From Gigaspora margarita (lineage: Eukaryota > Glomeromycota > Glomeromycetes > Diversisporales > Gigasporaceae), in contig WTPW01000447.1 in assembly GCA_009809945.1 (NCBI GenBank), positions 356,376 to 420,375 on the forward strand: a stretch of DNA of 64,000 bases. The letters are read 5' to 3'. How positions within the stretch are numbered: the stretch's first letter is position 1; the number at the start of each line of letters is the position of its first letter. The notes below the pieces were generated by a model. That model searched no databases and was not told the origin of the DNA. It saw only the letters and a program-made list of their open reading frames with translations. Shown here piece after piece: positions 58,083 through 64,000 of the stretch. The translations under genes were made by a program, and so were the position numbers.

Positions 58083-59324
58083 GGGGACATCCATAAATAA
58101 CATTATACTTGAGGGGGGTTCCCAAAATATAATAATTTCCAATAAGTAGGAGGGATCACCAAAATATAACACAATTTTTTTATAAAAATTTGTTTAAAAC
58201 TTGATCTAGTAGACAAATTGGATGATTTTAGTACTATTCGAATCATCTCAAGAAGAGGATTCAAATGGTACCAAAATCATCCAATTTGGATTACTGGATT
58301 ACGTTTTATTAATGAAATACTATTGGTTATTATGTTTTCTTATAAAATTACTATAAAATCAATAGTATTTCGTAAATAACACTTGATCCAGTGATCCAAA
58401 TAAAATGATTTTGGTACTATTGGATTCGTCTCATAGAGACGAATCGAATGGTACCAAAATTATCCAAATCGGATTACTAAGTTATAATATATTCAAGTTT
58501 TTATAAAATTATATATATAAATATTGTTATCCTATATCTACTTCTTTTAAGATAGTAGGTAACTAGAGCGATCTTAGACAGTGAACACTTTGTGTAACCT
58601 CACTTGTTACTGTGATATATCTAAGTCGGAAGGCGTTTTTTAACAAAACTTAACAAAGAAGATTTTTGGCAATTTGCAATTACGAAAGAGGCAACAATTA
58701 AAAGTATATGAAGATACTAGTAACTGTTTAATTTGTGTAGTAAATAAAGGTTTTATTTATTGAAAGAGTATGAAGACTCGATGTTGAACTTGGGGTCCAC
58801 ATCGGCTGCTTTTATACATTTTTGTTTTTCACAAATGTAACGGTCTATATCTATTACATGTGTAATAAATGCTATATCTACTACTAATAAAATATATAGT
58901 ATAAATAATATAAATGTAATATATGAAATAAATAATATATGTGGTATAAATAAAATATAGAGTATATATGCTATAAATATGACATGTTTTATAAATGCCA
59001 TATATGCACTTTGGCGCGCAGTAGATCTCCTAGCCAATGAAATTACAGATCACATGATTGATCACTAATTGGTTCCGATCTTGTCACACAGTAGTCGGGT
59101 TTGGATGATCTTTAGCTCGTTAGAACCGTCTCAGTGAGCTGATTCTAATGGTGGTAGTTTCATTCAATTTGGATCAGTGGATCAAGAGTTATGATCGATT
59201 TTGTGTTTTATAGCAATTTCTATAGGTTAACAATATATAGATTTTTAAATTTTTTTTTATATAGTCTAGGAGGGGGATCAAGAGCTACTATGTAGGAGTA
59301 CATAACATTATTTATAGATATCTC
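58083..59324. mobile_element. TTA-flanked element (PIF/Harbinger-like), 1.24 kb
   Basis: Left GGGGACATCCATAAATAAC; reversed right GAGATATCTATAAATAATG. TTA on both sides (58080-58082, 59325-59327), as PIF/Harbinger elements make. The interior holds two GGTAC hairpin modules (58205-58320, 58385-58490) and the intact 58540-59232 repeat. No transposase. Confidence 0.6.
58540..59232. repeat. Intact copy of the repeat fragmented at 25380-28820
   Basis: Continuous from CTACTTCTTTTAAGATAG through AACTAGAGCGATCTTAGA to TTATGATCGATTTTGTG. It retains more CpG than the fragmented copy. The 94-codon reverse frame (58753-59037) runs through an ATAAAT-rich tract and is not credible. Confidence 0.75.
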
Positions 59325-59773
59325 TTACCAATCTAGTTGCTAGAGTTGTGCCAGAGAAAAAGAACTTGTATTGCAAAAACAAGTACTAGGAAAAAAGAGT
59401 TCTAGATTCAACCAGATGGACCAATCCTTCTGGGTTTATGGTTTGAAAGTTTGGGGAATACAAGTGAAAGGGATCTGGAATTGGAAGGAAAGTAAAAAAA
59501 AAGTAAGTACTGAAGACAGAGAACTTTGTAAGGGCTACTATACTACAGAATATTAATAGAAAGATAGTGGTTTGAGAGACAAGTCAGATTGTGGCAGTAC
59601 CCAAAAGTGGCTTAAGATACAAACCTGGTGGTGGCAGCACTACAAGCACTGTTAGTAGATAGTAGTATGAGAAAATCCAGGCTGAGTATGTGCATGGAAC
59701 ATATAGGATGCTCTGGTAAGGTTTAGATCATAGATAAAATAGTCTAAGTCTCAGAATTTGTAGCAAAAAATTA

Positions 59774-60096
59774 CAGTCAGACCTCCATAAATCCAAACTC
59801 TATAAATGCAATACCTCTCTAAATGCACATTTTGTTTTGTCTGTAAGAAATTATTAGTGCTAAATGCACGTTCTATATTCTGTAAATGCATGTTCTTTCA
59901 TATAATTTTCTATATTATGCTATCTCTCTAAATGCACATAGCTAATCAAATTTTAGTATTTAAGATAGGTTATACAATTTTTGGTAGAAGTTATACAAAC
60001 TTGATGATTTAATCCTTAATCTGCAATTTAATTGGCTCTCTCTAAATGCATATTGTAAGCTTGCCTGTACACGTTGCATTTATAAAAGTTTGACTA
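59774..60096. mobile_element. TA-flanked pogo-like non-autonomous element
   Basis: Begins CAGTCAGACCTCCATAAATC after TA; the reversed right end is TAGTCAAACTTTTATAAATG with TA outside. CTCTMTAAATGCA words recur six or more times. 323 bp, no frame. Ends of the CAGT..ACCTC..TAAAT type are seen in pogo/Tigger-like elements. Confidence 0.65.
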
Positions 60097-60099
60097 TAG

Positions 60100-60628
60100 T
60101 TGTAATAAACGTAGATATTGTAACCAAATAATGTGTTAATGCAAATAACTGAGACATGTATGGAGCATCAGAATAATTTATTTCATTATCTTGATATATT
60201 AAAAGCATATATAGGATTTTTAATTGATAGTACATACCTTTTTATATTGACATAGAAGTAAGATTTTGGTATTGTCTATTAGAGTCAGGTCTTTTTTTCA
60301 AGAATTCTATATCTTAAATAGAAGCTCTTTTTTTATAATTCTATCTTTTATTTCATAAATTAATCAAAAATACTTTTTAAAAGCATATTTTTTCTCTTGG
60401 GTTTGAAAAGTTTGATTAGGGTTACATAGATTCCTATTATTTTAGTAAAGTTGCTAAAGTTTTTTTATAATTGACATATTGCTAAGTTTTTTTATCACTT
60501 TTAACTATAATAATATATTAATTCTAACCTTTAATATATATATTAACTTTTGTTCATTTAAAAATAATTAATTATAGTACCTTCTATATTTAATTGTTAA
60601 TTTTTTTTTTGAGCTTGTAAAAAAAAAC
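60100..60628. other. AT-rich stretch without gene
   Basis: Nothing recognised. Confidence 0.45.
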
Positions 60629-60956
60629 CTAATCTCTAATATATAGGTCCAATCTCTAGTATTATTTTTTGTCCTAGATTTGTAAGCTTGCAGTTTATAG
60701 AATAGTTTTTGTATATAAAAAAAGATTTGTATATAAGAACCTATTTTTAGCTCTAATTTGTTAATAAGTTAAATCTAATCTCTAACCTATAAGTCTACCA
60801 TGTCCAGCTATTTTTTGATCTGGATTTATAAGCTTGAAATAGTTATAGAATAGATTCATGTATATTAAAAAAAGTTGGCATATAAAAACTCATTCTTTAG
60901 CAATTATAATAGTAATTTAATAAAACTTAAATCTAATTTCTAACCTATAGGAGTAC
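60629..60956. repeat. Tandem repeat of about 150-160 bp, 2.2 units
   Basis: Units start near 60629, 60769 and 60929. Each contains AATCTCTAACCTATAAG-like starts, TGATCTGGATTTATAAGCTT-like middle and TTTGTATATAAAAAAAG-like ends. Confidence 0.6.
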
Positions 60957-61009
60957 TATATCTTACTAAATCTAACCTCTTCAAGATTAGATTTAGCTTA
61001 TACTAGCTA

Positions 61010-61700
61010 GTAATAAATCAACTTTAGAATGCATTCTAGGATATCGTTAAAATTGGTATGCATTTTAAGCTTGCAATAATGTTTAAAAAATACACTTAGA
61101 TACTTTGTGTCTTCAGTATTTTTTGGCTATTGCAAGGCAAACAAGATAGTATACATTTTTTAATATTTTATTTATATGCCAAAAAGCTATAGAAGATGTA
61201 TTTATTTTGAAGACCAAACTCTTATTTTAATACCAAAGAGAATATTTATAGCTAAATTCGAACCAGAGGTTGTTTAAAATATGAATTTGATAGTGATTAG
61301 AAATATACTAAAAGAGGTTGAAAGAGGAGTTAGAAACCTTTTTGGATATATTTTTCAATTTCTTTCCAAAACTTTTAGTTTTATCCTACTTGCTATTGTA
61401 ATCAGAATTTTCTTTTTTACAACTTTTTTTTATAAAAAAAAAGATGTTTACTTAGTAAAAAATTGGATTATTCTTTGGAAAACTTCAGATTCCAAAAAAG
61501 ACAAAAAAACAATAGTAATTTTCCTCACAATTTACTATGTTATTTTACTAGATCTTAGGTAGATTACAAATTAATATAAAAAAATAAAACTAAATAAGCA
61601 AATAAAATTAAAAAAATTAATAAAATGAAACAAACAATAAAAAAAATTAAAAAAATTAAAAAAATAAATCAAACAAAAAAAAATTAAATAAAAAATTAGG
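61010..61700. other. Stretch with one unrecognised small frame
   Basis: A 93-codon frame at 61281-61562 (plus) has an ATG and a hydrophobic centre (FLSKTFSFILLAIVIRIFFF) then lysine-rich sequence. No family match is recalled, composition is as AT-rich as the surroundings, and there is no intron or sister copy. It is more likely chance than gene. Confidence 0.3.
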
Positions 61701-61702
61701 AC

Positions 61703-62480
61703 AAGTCTATTTGTAACAGTCTGTTACATGCTTATTTGTAATAGCCTTTATTTATAACTTAAAATTTTACTAAGATAACATCTATTGTACTTCTAACAAA
61801 AAATGATCCTCTTGCAATTCTGTATTAATTTTTAATTTTAATTCTAATTTAATTTTATTTTAATATTAATATAGCTTTATAGATTGTTACAAATAAGTAT
61901 ATAATAGGCTATTACAAATAAGTTTTTTCAAAAATTAAAAAAAAATAAAAAAAATAAAAAAAATGTAAATAAAAAGAAAAAGTCTATTTGTAATAGCCTA
62001 TTATATAACAGCTATAAGGTCATATTAATGCTAAGTAGAGTTAAAGTAGGGTTAAGATTAAGATTAATTGTAAAAAAGAATTATTTTTTGTTAAAAATAC
62101 AATAGGAGTTTTCCAGATATTTCTCATTAGGTCATAACTAGGTTTTAGTCAATTTTGATCTAATTTGCTAAAAACAACAAAACTATATTTTGTTAAATAA
62201 CTTTTGATCCAGTGATTAGAATTGAATGAACTTTTTTTTTGTTAGATGTGCCTTACTAAAAGCTTCATTTTAAAAAATGTTTATTCAAATTGAATTACTA
62301 AATACCAAAATAATTGCTAAAAACTGGTTTGTTACTTCTCAAATTTTGAAAGTTTTTGCTAAAATGTGTAATATATGATCTCTGTATTAGATGTCTGAGG
62401 TTCTGCAACAAGGGTTATCTTAGTAAAATTTTGAGTTATAAATAAAACTGTTACAAATAAATGTATAACAGCTATTATGA
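61703..62480. repeat. Inverted repeat pair with TTATTTGTAACAG arms
   Basis: Left arm from about AGTCTATTTGTAACAGTCTG to AAATTTTACTAAGATAAC (61703-61785); mirrored right arm 62415-62480. TTACAAATAAG words also occur at 61885-61930 and 61980-62005. Between the arms lies the 62105-62405 repeat. Confidence 0.6.
62105..62405. repeat. Dispersed 290-bp repeat, copy 3 of 3
   Basis: TAGGTCATAACTAGGTTTTA through GATCCAGTGATTAGAATTGA to CTGTATTAGATGTCTGAGG. Aligns with 19150-19447 and 28800-29095. Confidence 0.7.
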
Positions 62481-62634
62481 CTAAATTTGTTTAATAAAAA
62501 AAATTAATAAAAAAAATAAATAAAATGAAAAAAGCAAAAAAAATTAAAAAAAAATAAAAATAAATAAAAAAGCAAAAGAATTTTTTTTAAAAAAAACATG
62601 TGAAAAACTAGAATTGGCATATATATATTAGTTC

Positions 62635-63110
62635 TAGGATTGGTATGAACCAGTCAATGGTCAAGCTTGACCAGACCAGTTTGACCAATTTGACCAGTTG
62701 GTTAAAGGGTTTAGTGTCGATCAAATTGGTCAAAGAATATTTAAATATATATAGTATATATATGCATATATATTTATATAGTATATATTGATTTGTATAC
62801 TATTTTTATTTTTGTCTGAAGGACATTACAGATGGAGCAATAGTGATCCTGATATCTGTATGTTAACAAATTCTGAATCCTGATTGGCTAGATCAGGTAT
62901 AATATAAAAAAAATCAAAACAATAAAACTGATCCATATTGGCTAGATCAGATGTGGCATTTTATATTTGTCCTTCAGACTTAAATGGTTTCTATTTTCCT
63001 AGTATTAATAGGCTAAACTATTTGACCAATTTGACCAGACCATTTGACCAATTTGACCAGACCAGTTTGACTAGTGAATTTTTGGTTGATTAGTGATTTG
63101 ACCAACCCTA
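62635..63110. mobile_element. TAG-ended hAT-type element with TTTGACCA repeats
   Basis: Ends TAGGATTGGT and reversed TAGGGTTGGTCAA. Perfect 8-bp duplication ATTAGTTC (62627-62634, 63111-63118). TTGACCAATTTGACCAG words occur about ten times within both ends. A second inverted element is nested at 62814-62979. Confidence 0.88.
62814..62979. mobile_element. Nested palindromic element, GTCTGAAGGACA ends
   Basis: Ends GTCTGAAGGACATT and reversed GTCTGAAGGACAAAT. Internal ATTGGCTAGATCAG words occur twice. No clear target duplication. Confidence 0.55.
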
Positions 63111-63223
63111 ATTAGTTCATATATAGAAATCATATTATTCTATATATATTATATACATATATACTAGACTCTACAAGTACTAGCATGTGTTTTATTAAAC
63201 ATAGGGCCTTAGTTATATATATA

Positions 63224-63395
63224 TAGTAATACAAATTGCCAACAATTTTGTAATTAATTAGTTGTTTACTTTTCATATATTCAATTTTTTATTTGATTTT
63301 TGTTTGATTTTTATTTGATTTTAATATATAATTAGTTGTCAACTTTATCAACTAATCGATTTTGATCAATTTTTAATTTTTAATTTGTATCACTA
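63224..63395. mobile_element. TAG-ended hAT-type MITE, TAGTRATACAAATT ends
   Basis: Ends TAGTAATACAAATTGCC and reversed TAGTGATACAAATTAAA. The flanking TATATATA on both sides is compatible with an 8-bp duplication but not informative. AACTAATCGATTT words inside. 172 bp. Confidence 0.75.
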
Positions 63396-63839
63396 TATAT
63401 ATACATATCTATATGCACAAAACCTGTTTAAATCTCAATACACAAGTTTATATGTTTTAAGAATTTTTTTAAAAAATAATATGCTACCACTACTAAAAAA
63501 ATTATAATTTTATATATTGCTTTAGTTTTTTAAAATTTTATACTACTATATAACTGAAATTAGAATTTTATTTTGCATATTTTTTAATTTTTTTATTTGT
63601 AAGGTATAAATTTTGTGTACTGATCTTATAAAAAGTCTTGTGTACAGCAATTAATAAAAAATTTAAAGTCATCTTACCTATATATATATTTTTTAGTATT
63701 TTGTAATAAATCTCTAGACAAGATTTTTTTTAATCACTAAATAATATGAACTAAAAGCTAAAAAAAAGAATAAAGTTGCTAATTTTTTTAAAATTAATTT
63801 CTTTATATATATCAATTTAGAATTAAAATTATTTTTATT

Positions 63840-64000
63840 TAAGGGTGTTATTTTATGGAGACATGTCGCCATGGCGACCCCGTGATCGGCCAATCAAAAG
63901 CGATCACGTGGTCAGCTTTTTTTAATTTTTTTTTTAATTTTTTTTTATTTAATTTTTTATTATTTTTTTTTTTTTAAGTTTTTATTAATTTAATTTTTTT
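63840..64000. other. GC-richer palindromic stretch at the window edge
   Basis: GACATGTCGCCATGGCGACC and GTGATCGGCC..GCGATCACGTGGTC are palindromic and rich in CpG, followed by T tracts. Probably the edge of an element continuing past the window. Confidence 0.4.

Larger units (their letters stand above)
57715..59770 (+). repeat. Diverged tRNA-headed family 1 relative, split
   Basis: The head (GGTGTTGACTTAGTAAAGTT..) is at 57721-57765. Body parts at 57765-58080 and 59328-59770 contain GTTGCTAGAGTTGTGCCAGA and CCAATCCTTCTGGGTTTATG, matching 26405-26520. The 58083-59324 element interrupts it. Confidence 0.55.

Noticed and set aside
58753-59037. 94-codon minus-strand frame with repeated hydrophobic YILFI words
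   Set aside because: The repeats come from an ATAAATATA-rich tract inside a dispersed repeat, and the copy at 25.7-26.1 kb does not keep the frame.

Overview
The window looks like nuclear DNA of a filamentous, early-diverging fungus. An arbuscular mycorrhizal type (Glomeromycotina) is my best guess. The reasons are extreme AT richness, very low gene density, two short GT-AG introns (70 and 79 bp) in the single convincing gene, TTAGGG-type telomere-like stretches, and a dense mixture of hAT, Tc1/mariner and Maverick-type remnants. The organism is an inference; no marker gene is present.

Only one gene looks intact: a three-exon membrane protein of the UbiA prenyltransferase superfamily at 9547-10802, about 368 residues. 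Four coding fossils are also present: a BED zinc finger (about 11.8-12.0 kb, minus) and a hAT C-terminal dimerisation domain (12.8-13.1 kb, minus), a Tc1-like DDE transposase (46.1-46.8 kb, minus), and a protein-primed family-B DNA polymerase of Maverick/Polinton or linear-plasmid type (about 53.1-57.2 kb, minus). The polymerase is broken by stops, a frameshift and at least four later insertions.

Layout. 1-13.6 kb: CpG-containing sequence with dispersed repeats, three hAT-type elements (one nested in another), short palindromic elements, the UbiA gene and hAT remnants. 13.7-42.9 kb: CpG-poor, very AT-rich repeat sequence made almost entirely of nested non-autonomous elements. These include hAT-type elements with 8-bp target duplications, TA-flanked Tc1/mariner-type elements, tRNA-headed retroelement-like units of about 1 kb, large foldback palindromes and minisatellites. 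42.9-50 kb: CpG-containing again, with a Tc1-like pseudogene, several TA-flanked short elements and a 530-bp palindrome. 50-63.8 kb: CpG-poor again, with the polymerase fossil and more TAG-ended hAT-type elements. A GC-richer palindromic stretch begins at the right edge.

The most unusual signal is a set of at least ten elements that share hAT-like ends beginning TAG (usually TAGxGxTC or TAGTRATAC). Nearly all have 8-bp direct duplications, and most are filled with their own short palindromic subterminal repeat (GGCATGCC, GGTTCGAACC, GGTAGCTACC, TTTGACCA and so on). Several insertions can be verified internally because an uninterrupted homologous copy, or the fossil polymerase reading frame, supplies the empty site.

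All boundaries were read by eye. No alignment, search or folding program was run.
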